Source: a virus
IMG/VR virus record: IMGVR_UViG_3300047445_000048
Coordinates: 1 to 38,071 of that record
Length of the DNA: 38,071 nt
Direction: 5' to 3' (one strand)
Below, in pieces: positions 17,529 to 24,435 of this stretch. Each line of letters starts with the position of its first letter. Within the stretch, counting starts at the first letter, position 1. Under the pieces are notes generated by a model. The model was not told where the DNA came from. It was given only the letters and a program-made list of their open reading frames with translations, and did no database searches. Position numbers and translations under genes: made by a program.

Positions 17529-18503
17529 ATGGCTCGCATGTCTGGCGCTACCTGGCGCCCCATCCCGACCAACTACACGAAGGGCGGCCAGGACGCTGTT
17601 TACGGCGTCGTCGTCCACATCATGGCGGGGACCCTGCCTGGGTCTGACGCCTGGTTCCGCAACCCGAAGGCGCAGGCTTCGAGCCACTTCGGTACCGGCA
17701 AGGCTGGCGCCCTGTACCAGTGGGTGGACACGAAGGACCGGGCCTGGGCGCAGGCTGGCGGTAACCGGACGTGGATCTCTGTGGAGAACGAGGGCCAGGG
17801 CGGCGACACCCTGACCACGGCCCAGCTTCAGCGCAACGCGGAGGTACTGGCCTGGGCCCACAAGGTCCACGGCGTCCCCCTCCAGTTGGCCAGTGGCACG
17901 TCTGGCCGTGGCCTGGGCTGGCATGGCATGGGCGGGTCGGCCTGGGGCGGACACACGTCCTGTCCGGGCTCCAAGATCGTGGCCCAGCTTCCGGAGATTG
18001 TCCGCCGGGCGAAGGCCATCGTCGGCCAGCCTGCGGACACCACGCCGGACAAGCCGTCCACTGCGGACACGTACACGGTGAAGGCTGGGGACACCCTGTC
18101 CGGCATCGGCACGAAGCTGGGTGTCGCCTGGCGGACCCTGGCCACGCTGAACGGACTGAAGGAGCCGTACACCCTGGCCGTCGGCCAGAAGCTGAAGGTC
18201 AGGGCGGCGGACACGCGTCCGGTCGTTGACCTCTCGAAGCTGGTTGCTGCGGCCAAGAGCAACCCGGCGGCCAAGGGGACCCCGGTCACATACGCGGGTG
18301 TCCGGACAGTCGAAGACGCCCTTGTCCGCGCTGGCCTCCTGTCCGCGTCCGCTGCGGACGGCCATTACGGCACGGCCACGGTCACGGCCTACGCCGGGTG
18401 GCAGCGGAAGTGTGGCCACACCGGACAGGCAGCGGACGGCATCCCCGGCCTGTCCACCCTGTCCGCCCTGGCCGCGAAGTACGGCTTCCGTGTGACCGCG
18501 TGA
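17529..18503 (+). CDS. Endolysin: N-acetylmuramoyl-L-alanine amidase with LysM
   Basis: This 324-residue protein cleaves the amide bond between muramic acid and the peptide stem at the end of infection. Residues about 10-165 form an Amidase_2-type catalytic domain: H30 in VVVHIMAG, and H142 and C145 in GGHTSCPG are the expected zinc ligands. Residues 182-225 form a LysM motif (YTVKAGDTLSGIGTKLG...LAVGQKLKV). The C-terminal 85 residues resemble a peptidoglycan-binding helical module (GHYGTATVTAYAGWQ, GIPGLSTLSALA). The start is the ATG at 17529 behind GGAGG; an in-frame TTG at 17517 has no such site. No signal peptide is visible, so a holin is needed for export. Confidence 0.93.
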   Translation: MARMSGATWRPIPTNYTKGGQDAVYGVVVHIMAGTLPGSDAWFRNPKAQASSHFGTGKAGALYQWVDTKDRAWAQAGGNRTWISVENEGQGGDTLTTAQLQRNAEVLAWAHKVHGVPLQLASGTSGRGLGWHGMGGSAWGGHTSCPGSKIVAQLPEIVRRAKAIVGQPADTTPDKPSTADTYTVKAGDTLSGIGTKLGVAWRTLATLNGLKEPYTLAVGQKLKVRAADTRPVVDLSKLVAAAKSNPAAKGTPVTYAGVRTVEDALVRAGLLSASAADGHYGTATVTAYAGWQRKCGHTGQAADGIPGLSTLSALAAKYGFRVTA

Positions 18504-18522
18504 TGGGACAGGAGCGGACACG

Positions 18523-18765
18523 GTGAGCGACGGCCAGGACCTGGGCCACGTGACGATCGGCGCCCGGGAGATCTACGACGAACTAGTGGCCATGCGTGAG
18601 GAGTCCCGCAACTCCGCCCAGTCCCTCCAGGGAGTGGTGAACACGCTGGCCGACCACGAGACACGTATCCGGGGGGTGGAGCGCTGGAAGTACAGCGTTC
18701 CCACTGCCCTGGTGACTGCGGTCATCTCAGCAGGGGTGACTATCGCGACGAAGTTGGGAGCTTGA
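18523..18765 (+). CDS. Holin-like protein with coiled coil and C-terminal membrane segment
   Basis: This 80-residue protein starts with GTG behind AGGAGCGGA. Residues about 12-50 form an amphipathic helix (IYDELVAMREESRNSAQSLQ), and residues 59-78 form one membrane segment (VPTALVTAVISAGVTIA). This XhlA/BhlA-like layout and its position just after the endolysin point to a holin or holin partner. The next gene is a second small membrane protein, so the two may work together. Confidence 0.75.
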   Translation: MSDGQDLGHVTIGAREIYDELVAMREESRNSAQSLQGVVNTLADHETRIRGVERWKYSVPTALVTAVISAGVTIATKLGA

Positions 18766-18769
18766 CCCC

Positions 18770-18925
18770 ATGGAGAACCTGAAGACGATCCGCGCCTGGG
18801 TGGCCGGTCACAAGCGCATCACGCTGGCCGTGGGCGCCCTGGCCGCGTCCCTCCTGGCGGAGTACCTGCCCGGCGTCCCCGTGGCGCCCCTGACGGCCCT
18901 GGCTCACGCACTCCTGGGCATCTGA
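18770..18925 (+). CDS. Second small membrane protein, putative holin
   Basis: A 51-residue protein beginning five bases after the previous stop, with GGGAG nine bases upstream. The N-terminus is basic (ENLKTIRAWVAGHKR), followed by a hydrophobic segment ITLAVGALAASLLAEYL and a second weaker hydrophobic stretch to the end, so one or two membrane passes are possible. Its location in the lysis cassette suggests a holin or pinholin. It is too short for confident family assignment. Its stop is followed after one base by the first copy of element B. Confidence 0.75.
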   Translation: MENLKTIRAWVAGHKRITLAVGALAASLLAEYLPGVPVAPLTALAHALLGI

Positions 18926-18926
18926 T

Positions 18927-18944
18927 GGGGGAGGTCCTCTCCGG
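18927..18944 (+). repeat. Element B copy 1
   Basis: GGGGGAGGTCCTCTCCGG, G-type variant in which the third stem pair would be G:U in RNA. It begins two bases after the holin stop and lies 38 bases before the dNMP kinase start. Confidence 0.8.
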
Positions 18945-18981
18945 CCTGGTGGTGACAGCACTGCCGACCGGGGAGGACCCC

Positions 18982-19557
18982 ATGAACTACATCGCACTGA
19001 CCGGCCTGGCCCGCAGCGGGAAGGACACGGTCGCCGCCCGCCTGGTGGAGCGCCACGGTTACGTCCGTGTGGCCTTCGCTGACGCCCTGAAGGTTGCGGC
19101 CCTGCGTACGGACCCGTACATCCCGCTTCCGGCGGCCAGGGTCACGGTCAGGCTGTCGGCCTTGATCGAGCGCATCGGCTGGGAGCTGGCGAAGGACCGG
19201 TACCCGGAGGTCCGGCGCTACCTCCAGGAGTACGGCCAGACGGTCCGTGAACTGGACCCGGAGTTTTGGATGCGGGCCGCCTGGCGCGCCGCCGGTGACG
19301 CCCGGAACGCGGGCCACCCGGTCGTGTTCACGGACGTCCGGTACACGAACGAGGCTGACATGTTGCGGCGGAACGGCTTCGACATCGTCCGCGTGACGCG
19401 CCCTGGCCAGACGCCTGGGGCGCATGTCAGCGAGCGCCAGATGCTCGCCTACCACGCGTCCCGCACGATCGTGAACGATGGGTCCCTGGAGGACCTGGCC
19501 GCGCTGGCTGACTTGCTGGCGTTCCCCCAGCGGTTCGCCCTGGGGATGGATGCGTGA
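18982..19557 (+). CDS. Deoxynucleoside monophosphate kinase (putative)
   Basis: This 191-residue P-loop kinase probably phosphorylates dNMPs to supply replication. The Walker A motif is GLARSGKDT (residues 8-16), following strand NYIAL; residues 30-36 (VAFADAL) match the substrate-binding 'SFADPLK' segment of the dNMP kinase family (T4 gp1-like), and VVFTDVRYTNEAD (about 114-126) fits the family's DxR region. The start chosen, ATG 18982, has GGGAGG five bases upstream; the frame is open back to 18925 through element B, but that part has no useful ribosome site. A strong terminator follows. Confidence 0.85.
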   Translation: MNYIALTGLARSGKDTVAARLVERHGYVRVAFADALKVAALRTDPYIPLPAARVTVRLSALIERIGWELAKDRYPEVRRYLQEYGQTVRELDPEFWMRAAWRAAGDARNAGHPVVFTDVRYTNEADMLRRNGFDIVRVTRPGQTPGAHVSERQMLAYHASRTIVNDGSLEDLAALADLLAFPQRFALGMDA

Positions 19558-19562
19558 CTGAG

Positions 19563-19587
19563 AGGGGTCCCTTCGGGGGCCCCTTTC
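19563..19587 (+). terminator. Rho-independent terminator with TTCG loop
   Basis: Nine-pair stem AGGGGTCCC / GGGGCCCCT around a TTCG loop, then TTTC. It follows the dNMP kinase stop by five bases and ends that transcription unit. Confidence 0.88.
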
Positions 19588-19660
19588 TGCGTTCCAGGCG
19601 CCCCTAGGTGGGCGGCTGCGCTATGGTGACGGCTCATCACCGACGATCACGGGAGCGACC

Positions 19661-20596
19661 ATGACGAAGAAGTCCGACGCCCAGGACCTGATCACCCGCA
19701 TCACGACCCTGCGCCTGGAGGGCAAGGCGGAGAGTGCGGAGGCCATGCGCAATGAGGCGGAGGCAGCGGTGAAGGCGTGCGCCCCGAAGGACCGCAAAGC
19801 CCTGACGGCGGAGCTGGAGACTGCGTTCACGCTGGAGCCAACGACGGAGGCGGAGCTGTCGGCCGAACTGACCCTCTCCTCGTACCACGAAGTGGAGGGC
19901 GTGGACGGCCTGGTCCAGGAGGCCGTCGGCCACGTCGTGAACGCCGTTGACGAAGGGCTGAAGGCGGCAGATATGGCCCGGTCCATCGCGGAGACCCTCC
20001 TGGAGGCCCGCCTGTTGATGCCCAACAAGCATGGCCTTGCGGACATCGTCGCCGACTCGAAGTACACGAAGAACATCGCCCATGACACGTTCGTGAAGGC
20101 CCGGGAGGGTGTCTCGGAGGAGGACGTGGACCGCTGGGCCACTCACCAGTCCCTGGCGAAGGCCGTCCGCAACCGCATGTCTGACGTCATGGTGGAGCGG
20201 CTCCGTTCCCTGGACGCGAAGCCGGAGAACTTCCCGGCGGACACCATGGCGAAGGCCAGGGCGGAGTTCCCGAAGCTGTCCCCCACGGAGGCCGTTTACG
20301 CCCTCTACGAGAAGCACGACATCAAGCTGCCTCGCAAGGGCCGCACGGAGCTGGCGCGAGAGGACGCACGGGCGCGTGCTGCCCTCCTGAAGGCGGCCCA
20401 GGCCGGGGAACTCCCCGCCGGTGATGACTCGGCGGCTGACGCGGCGGCTGACATCGAAGCCGTCGAGCGCCTGGAGAACTCCTTCGTGCGCCTGGCGCAC
20501 CGTGCCGAGAAGCGGTCGCCGGAGGATCGGGCGAAGGTGAAGGCGCGCATCAACGCTGCGATTGCGTCGCTGGCGGCGGAGGCGGCGCGGCTGTAG
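19661..20596 (+). CDS. Hypothetical helical protein
   Basis: A 311-residue protein of unknown function. It is almost entirely predicted helix, rich in Ala, Glu, Lys and Arg, with no cysteine and no recognisable catalytic motif. Segments such as ALTAELETAF (about 47-56), ARAEFPKLSPTEAVYALYEK (about 195-214) and a C-terminal coiled coil (about 260-311) suggest a structural or nucleic-acid-associated role, which is inference only. GGGAGCGACC precedes the ATG. Terminators on both sides (19563-19587 and 20614-20643) make it a single-gene unit; a TATGGT at 19622-19627 could be its -10, but no good -35 was found. It has no element B. Confidence 0.85.
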   Translation: MTKKSDAQDLITRITTLRLEGKAESAEAMRNEAEAAVKACAPKDRKALTAELETAFTLEPTTEAELSAELTLSSYHEVEGVDGLVQEAVGHVVNAVDEGLKAADMARSIAETLLEARLLMPNKHGLADIVADSKYTKNIAHDTFVKAREGVSEEDVDRWATHQSLAKAVRNRMSDVMVERLRSLDAKPENFPADTMAKARAEFPKLSPTEAVYALYEKHDIKLPRKGRTELAREDARARAALLKAAQAGELPAGDDSAADAAADIEAVERLENSFVRLAHRAEKRSPEDRAKVKARINAAIASLAAEAARL

Positions 20597-20613
20597 TTCA
20601 GCGCTGAGTACGA

Positions 20614-20643
20614 GGGGTCGGCCCGCCTGGGTCGGCCCCTTTT
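20614..20643 (+). terminator. Rho-independent terminator
   Basis: An 11-pair stem (GGGGTCGGCCC at 20614-20624, GGGTCGGCCCC at 20629-20639, two G:U pairs) with loop GCCT, followed by TTTT. Confidence 0.88.
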
Positions 20644-20820
20644 GCTGTGTCTGGGGGTCAAGACGACAGCGAAGAGGACTAGGCAAGATGAGTCTTTATT
20701 TTGAATTGTTTGATCTTCCAATCCACTAATACATAACTCTGCCTCTCTTCAATGGCCTCTCCGGGTAAGTCAAACAATTCCCCCTTTCGACTCCCCGGGC
20801 GGCGCCCTCCGCTCTTCGCT
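20644..20820. other. AT-rich non-coding island with long-range inverted repeat
   Basis: No gene is visible. About 20690-20785 is conspicuously AT-rich against a GC-rich genome. It holds an 11-bp perfect inverted repeat, GAATTGTTTGA (20703-20713) and TCAAACAATTC (20770-20780), 56 bases apart. Candidates are a replication origin, a phage promoter region or a non-coding RNA. Element B copy 2 follows directly. Confidence 0.5.
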
Positions 20821-20838
20821 GGGAGAGGTTCTCTCCGG
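20821..20838 (+). repeat. Element B copy 2
   Basis: GGGAGAGGTTCTCTCCGG, A-type with perfect 6-bp stem GGAGAG/CTCTCC. It lies 53 bases before the start of the RecB-like nuclease gene. Confidence 0.85.
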
Positions 20839-20842
20839 ATCA

Positions 20843-20873
20843 GTAGTGAAGGAAAACCTTCCGAATTCACTAC
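20843..20873 (+). promoter_or_regulatory. Leader hairpin upstream of the RecB-like nuclease
   Basis: Perfect 8-bp inverted repeat GTAGTGAA (20843-20850) / TTCACTAC (20866-20873), with an inner GGAA-AACC-TTCC stem separated by a three-base bulge. It starts four bases after element B and ends 18 bases before the start codon, so it could be an operator or a structured leader. Confidence 0.6.
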
Positions 20874-20891
20874 GGCCCCGGAGGTCCCCGC

Positions 20892-21743
20892 ATGTCTGCC
20901 ATCAACACCCAGAAGAGCAAGGGCGCCCGTTTCTACGTGAACGACGCCCGCCCCGGCGTCAGCGTCCCCGGCGTGACCAGCGTCATCTCCATGTTGCCGA
21001 AGCAAGACTTTCTGGGCCCCTGGCAGGCTGGTATGGCCGCAGACCTGGCCATCGACTCGTTCGGCTACCTGAAGGACATGGCCGACCGGGACCGCGCCGG
21101 AGCGCGCCGGTACATCGCCGGAGCGGCCCGCCGGTACACGGAGGTCCGTTCGAAGCTGGGCTCCCGCGCACACGACGTCTTTGAGCGCCTGATGAACGGT
21201 GAGGACGTCTCGTACGTCCACCCGGACATCACGAACCACGTCCAGCACTTCCGGGACTTCCTGGCCGCCGTAAACCCGGAGCTGGTCCGCGCGGAGGACG
21301 TCGCCTGGTCGTACGAGCACGAGTACGCCGGATCCTTCGACGCGATCCTTCGCATCTGGGTGGAGGTCACCCCGAAGGGCCTGGTCATCACCCCGGACCG
21401 CTCCGGCACGCCGATCCTGGTCATGGTCGACTACAAGACGTCCAAGTCGACGTACAGCGACGTGGCCCTTCAGCTCGCTGCCTACCGCTACGCCGATGTG
21501 GTCATCGACCCGGACGGGAACGAAGAGCCCATGCCGGAGCTGGACGCCGCTGCGGTCCTCCACATCACTGACGACCAGTGGGCCTTCAAGGGCGTTCGCG
21601 CCGACCGGGACGTCTTCGACGCGTTCCTCACCCTGCGGAAGGTGTTCGGCTGGGTCCGCGAAGACTCGAAGGACGTCATCGGCAAGCCCCTGGCGAAGTC
21701 GGCTGGCGGGATGGTGACCGGCACGCAGCGACGCGGCAAGTAG
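20892..21743 (+). CDS. RecB/Cas4-type PD-(D/E)XK nuclease
   Basis: A 283-residue probable DNA exonuclease for phage recombination or replication. Family motifs are D150 in YAGSFDAIL, D180 and K182 in MVDYKTSK, and Q194 with Y198 in QLAAYRYAD. These match the RecB-like nuclease core shared by Cas4 and phage exonucleases. Unlike Cas4 it has no cysteines, so no iron-sulphur cluster is expected. The ATG is preceded by GGAGG. The unit has its own element B, a leader hairpin and a downstream terminator. No helicase or single-strand annealing partner was recognised nearby. Confidence 0.83.
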   Translation: MSAINTQKSKGARFYVNDARPGVSVPGVTSVISMLPKQDFLGPWQAGMAADLAIDSFGYLKDMADRDRAGARRYIAGAARRYTEVRSKLGSRAHDVFERLMNGEDVSYVHPDITNHVQHFRDFLAAVNPELVRAEDVAWSYEHEYAGSFDAILRIWVEVTPKGLVITPDRSGTPILVMVDYKTSKSTYSDVALQLAAYRYADVVIDPDGNEEPMPELDAAAVLHITDDQWAFKGVRADRDVFDAFLTLRKVFGWVREDSKDVIGKPLAKSAGGMVTGTQRRGK

Positions 21744-21752
21744 TTCCACCCA

Positions 21753-21793
21753 GGCCCCTGGTCTGGCCCTCACGGGCTGGGCTGGGGGCCTTT
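21753..21793 (+). terminator. Rho-independent terminator
   Basis: A 17-pair stem with several G:U pairs (left arm from 21753 GGCCCC, right arm to 21790 GGGGCC), loop TCAC, then TTTC. It follows the nuclease gene. Confidence 0.85.
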
Positions 21794-21802
21794 CGTGCGT
21801 CT

Positions 21803-21820
21803 GGGGGAGGTCCTCTCCGG
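21803..21820 (+). repeat. Element B copy 3
   Basis: GGGGGAGGTCCTCTCCGG, G-type. It starts ten bases after the upstream terminator and lies 41 bases before the next start. Confidence 0.85.
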
Positions 21821-21823
21821 CAT

Positions 21824-21861
21824 GGGGGCGACACAGCTTCGCCACTGAGAGGAGCGCCCCC
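21824..21861 (+). promoter_or_regulatory. Hairpin placing the ribosome site in its loop
   Basis: Perfect 7-bp repeat GGGGGCG (21824-21830) / CGCCCCC (21855-21861). The ribosome site GAGAGGAG (21847-21854) lies in the loop and the GTG start follows directly. This could control translation of the next gene. Confidence 0.5.
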
Positions 21862-22287
21862 GTGCGCGTCTACCGAGTCGGTCACGAAGAGAAGACCCGT
21901 TCCATCGCTGGCACCCGGTTCCCGGTCGGCCCGTACAACGGCCTGGACTACGAGGAGTCGACGGAGGACCTGGACCAGATGATCTGGGCCCACTCCGGCT
22001 ACGGCTCCGACAGGCACCACCCCAGCCCGTTCGCAGACCCGGCCCTGGCCGGTATCCGGGACGTGGAGGTCTGCGGCTTCGGGTCGCTGGACGCCCTCCT
22101 GGACTGGTTCGACTCGTGGCTGTCGGCCCTGGAGGACAACGGCTTCCGCGTCTGGGTTTACGACGTGCCTGACGCCTCTGTCCGCGTGGGTGCCGCCTTC
22201 GGCCAGGTGGTGTTTACGGCCGCTGACGCCGTGCCCGTGGAGGACCTTCCGGTCCCGCTGGGCCCGCTGCAAATCGCCCTCTTCTGA
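21862..22287 (+). CDS. Hypothetical protein
   Basis: A 141-residue protein of unknown function. It begins MRVYRVGHEEKTRSIAGTRFPVGPY, has H/D/W-rich text (IWAHSGYGSDRHHPSPFADP, about 42-61) that could bind metal or nucleotide, and ends with a DVPDASVRVG / QVVFTAADAVPVEDLPVPLG beta-rich part. The GTG start has GAGAGGAG upstream inside a hairpin loop. Element B precedes and follows it. The first half resembles small proteins seen in other actinophages between nuclease and replication genes, but no function is assigned. Confidence 0.82.
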   Translation: MRVYRVGHEEKTRSIAGTRFPVGPYNGLDYEESTEDLDQMIWAHSGYGSDRHHPSPFADPALAGIRDVEVCGFGSLDALLDWFDSWLSALEDNGFRVWVYDVPDASVRVGAAFGQVVFTAADAVPVEDLPVPLGPLQIALF

Positions 22288-22290
22288 TCT

Positions 22291-22308
22291 GGGGGAGGTC
22301 CTCTCCGG
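22291..22308 (+). repeat. Element B copy 4
   Basis: GGGGGAGGTCCTCTCCGG, G-type, four bases after a stop codon. Its last G opens a 22-codon GTG reading frame to 22376. Confidence 0.85.
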
Positions 22309-22347
22309 TGAGTACCAGAGGGCCACAACGGCCCGCCCTGGTCGACC

Positions 22348-22365
22348 GGGAGAGGTTCTCTCCGG
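22348..22365 (+). repeat. Element B copy 5
   Basis: GGGAGAGGTTCTCTCCGG, A-type. It is only 40 bases after copy 4, the sole tandem pair in the window, 57 bases before the candidate RDF start. Confidence 0.85.
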
Positions 22366-22421
22366 TCAAGGGGTGAGGCGAGAGAACGCCACTTCGTCAG
22401 TCATCTTCAGGAGGTACCCCC

Positions 22422-23132
22422 ATGCTCGACATCTTCGCCACTGACCCCGAAGCGAAGGCCCAGCGCGAGGAGCGCGAGGCGGCCAGCCAGCGCGTGTCCC
22501 GTCCGGAGTTCGCCTTCCAGTTCCGGTCCGGCAAGATGAACGGCCGTCAGCCCATGTCCCTCCGCCAGTGGCGCATCACCACTCCGAAGCTGGAGGTCGC
22601 GGAGGCCCTGAAGGAGTTGTACGGCGGGACGATCGGTGAGGCCCCGAACGGGGACTACGCGGTGGACACGGCCACGAACCAGATCGAGGTCATCGTGGAC
22701 GGCTCCAAGATTGAGTCCAAGCTGATCCAGTGGGCCGACGGCCTCCCGATCCACGAGTGTGACGGCTCCGTCTTCCTGTCGCCCGACGCCGACAAGGGCA
22801 ACCCGTGCGGGTGCCCGCGCATCCTGGCGGAGCGCAAGGAGAAGGCGACCCAGCGGCGCGGCCCGAAGCCGAACATCGTGATCCCGATCCGCCTGCCGCA
22901 GGACGAAGACCTGGGCATCGGCAAGTACACGGCCACGGCCTGGTCCTTCTGTGAGGACCTCCCGTACACCATGCGTGCGCTGGAGCGCATCAAGGGTGAG
23001 GCCCTCTGCGTCCTCCGCCTGGAGCACGTGGAGTTCACGACGAAGTCCGGTGAGGCCCGGGAGTTCACGAAGCCGGTCCTGGACGTCGTCAGCTCCTACC
23101 AGGAGGCCATCTCCGAGGACCCGGTGTTCTGA
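22422..23132 (+). CDS. Candidate recombination directionality factor (phiC31 gp3-like)
   Basis: This 236-residue protein resembles phiC31/phiBT1 gp3, which binds the serine integrase and switches it from integration to excision. The layout matches what is known of that family: FAFQFRSGKMNGRQP then MSLRQWRITTPKLEVAEAL (about 31-62), a conserved HECDG with GNPCGCP cysteine cluster (about 112-131), a GPKPNIVIPIRLPQDEDLG segment and a C-terminal VEFTTKSGEAREFTKPVLDV. The size is close to gp3 (about 244 residues). CAGGAGGT gives a strong ribosome site. It is encoded over 13 kb from the integrase, as in phiC31, where gp3 is also in the replication region. The call is from remembered motifs, not an alignment. 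Confidence 0.7.
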   Translation: MLDIFATDPEAKAQREEREAASQRVSRPEFAFQFRSGKMNGRQPMSLRQWRITTPKLEVAEALKELYGGTIGEAPNGDYAVDTATNQIEVIVDGSKIESKLIQWADGLPIHECDGSVFLSPDADKGNPCGCPRILAERKEKATQRRGPKPNIVIPIRLPQDEDLGIGKYTATAWSFCEDLPYTMRALERIKGEALCVLRLEHVEFTTKSGEAREFTKPVLDVVSSYQEAISEDPVF

Positions 23133-23305
23133 TGGACGACTCCGCCCGCCTGGCCGCCGCTGAGGCTCCGGACGACATGATCCGGGGCCCCCTGTGGGCC
23201 TGGAAGCCAGGAGCCGTGAAGGCCGTCCTTCACGAACGCCGTCGCCGCTTCGGTATCGAAGATGAGCGCATTGACCCCAGCACCCTCACGGAGGAGGACG
23301 AGTAA
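23132..23305 (+). CDS. Small hypothetical protein coupled to the candidate RDF
   Basis: A 57-residue frame beginning at the TGATG overlap with the previous stop. It reads MDDSARLAAAEAPDDMIRG, then a basic helix VKAVLHERRRRFGIEDERID, and ends acidic (TEEDE). Almost every third position is G or C, supporting translation. A terminator follows, so it completes the RDF unit. The function is unknown; co-translation suggests a helper or accessory role. Confidence 0.65.
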   Translation: MDDSARLAAAEAPDDMIRGPLWAWKPGAVKAVLHERRRRFGIEDERIDPSTLTEEDE

Positions 23306-23312
23306 CGCCCCT

Positions 23313-23340
23313 GGCCTGACCCTGCGGGGTTGGGCCTTAC
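23313..23340 (+). terminator. Terminator-like hairpin
   Basis: Ten-pair stem GGCCTGACCC (23313-23322) / GGGTTGGGCC (23327-23336) with two G:U pairs and loop TGCG, followed by TT. Confidence 0.75.
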
Positions 23341-23373
23341 GGCGTGAACAGACACCTACGTGAGGAGTGCCCG

Positions 23374-23727
23374 ATGCGGACCTTCACCGCTGACCCCCGT
23401 GAACCCAGGCTCCCGAAGTGGGCCCAGGAGGACCTCTCCACGCTCCGCCGGGAGGTCGACACGCTGACTCGCCTGATCACGGACATGCGCGCCGAGATCC
23501 CCAAGACGGACACGTTCGTCTCCGACTACCTCCGGGGCGACACTCCCCTACCGCCTGGCGCCCGAATTGACTTCGTGATGACCCGCGACCCCGGGGCCAC
23601 GGACACGTCCCAGCGCATCCAGGTGTACATCGGCCAGGAGGGCGGCCTGGAGATCCAGGGCGGGCGCGGCATCTGCCTGGAGCCCCGCGCGTCCAACTCG
23701 CTGCGGATCCGCCTGGAGCGCCGGTGA
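23374..23727 (+). CDS. Hypothetical protein with N-terminal coiled coil
   Basis: A 117-residue protein. Residues about 15-45 form a coiled coil (WAQEDLSTLRREVDTLTRL), followed by a beta-rich domain with LPPGARIDFVM and IQVYIGQEGGLEIQGG. Similar small proteins of unknown function occur in many actinophages. The ATG at 23374 has AGGAG six bases upstream; a GTG at 23344 in the same frame has none. It overlaps the next gene by GTGA. Confidence 0.75.
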   Translation: MRTFTADPREPRLPKWAQEDLSTLRREVDTLTRLITDMRAEIPKTDTFVSDYLRGDTPLPPGARIDFVMTRDPGATDTSQRIQVYIGQEGGLEIQGGRGICLEPRASNSLRIRLERR

Positions 23728-24371
23728 CCTTCAACTTCGACATCTTCATCCGCGACGACGAGACCCCCAGCCGCCCCAAGAGGGGCGCCTACGAGAGGAC
23801 TGCCCCCATGACTGCGACGTTCACCGTTGGCGAAGAGGTCCGCGTGACGACCCAGGGCCACAACGCCCGCGTGGAGTTCGGCCCGTACACGCCGGTGGCT
23901 GGCTCCCGGTCGGACGTCTACCTGGTGACGATGACGACCGGTCCGGAGAAGGGCAACGCCGTCTCTGCGCTGTCGTCCGCGATGCGCGCACTGCCGAAGT
24001 TCACGCGGGGCGACACGGTCCAGGTGGGCCTCCTCCGCACTCCGGCCACGGTGGCGGCTGGCCCGTTCCAGGACCGGGACCGGAAGGTCTTCTACGTCCT
24101 GGAGCACGCGAACGGCACGCACGAGACCCGCCCGGAGTCGAACCTGGAGAAGGTCGCGGCGACCCAGACCCGCTACTACGCCCTGGCCGGTACGCGCTGG
24201 GACCTGGAAGCGAAGTACATCGACACCGACGGGGATGTCTGGACGTTCAACGGCAAGCGGGTTGACGGCGTCCCGTTGCTGGACTCCCCGGACGCTGGCT
24301 ATGGGTACCGGGACTACTCCCTGACCCGCGTCATCTCCTCCTTCGGCCCGCTCGTGAAGCGCACCGACTGA
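23724..24371 (+). CDS. Hypothetical protein
   Basis: A 215-residue protein of unknown function. Two starts compete. GTG 23724 overlaps the previous stop, has GGAG five bases upstream, and the codons between it and 23808 nearly all end in G or C, which favours translation. ATG 23808 is preceded by GAGAGGACTGCCCCC, the same leader shape as at several other genes here; it would give 187 residues. The protein is beta-rich, with VYLVTMTTG, VFYVLEHANGTHETRPESNL and YIDTDGDVWTFNG strands, and no catalytic motif. A terminator follows. Confidence 0.7.
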   Translation: MTFNFDIFIRDDETPSRPKRGAYERTAPMTATFTVGEEVRVTTQGHNARVEFGPYTPVAGSRSDVYLVTMTTGPEKGNAVSALSSAMRALPKFTRGDTVQVGLLRTPATVAAGPFQDRDRKVFYVLEHANGTHETRPESNLEKVAATQTRYYALAGTRWDLEAKYIDTDGDVWTFNGKRVDGVPLLDSPDAGYGYRDYSLTRVISSFGPLVKRTD

Positions 24372-24377
24372 CCGCCT

Positions 24378-24405
24378 GGTCCATCCCTTCGGGGGTGGGC
24401 CTTTC
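24378..24405 (+). terminator. Rho-independent terminator with TTCG loop
   Basis: Ten-pair stem GGTCCATCCC / GGGGTGGGCC around TTCG, then TTTC. Confidence 0.85.
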
Positions 24406-24435
24406 GGCGTGCCTACACCTACGAAGGAGGCACGC

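Noticed and set aside
18925-18981. N-terminal extension of the dNMP kinase from ATG 18925
   Set aside because: It would run through element B and add 19 residues not expected before the P-loop, and it lacks a suitable ribosome site; ATG 18982 has one.
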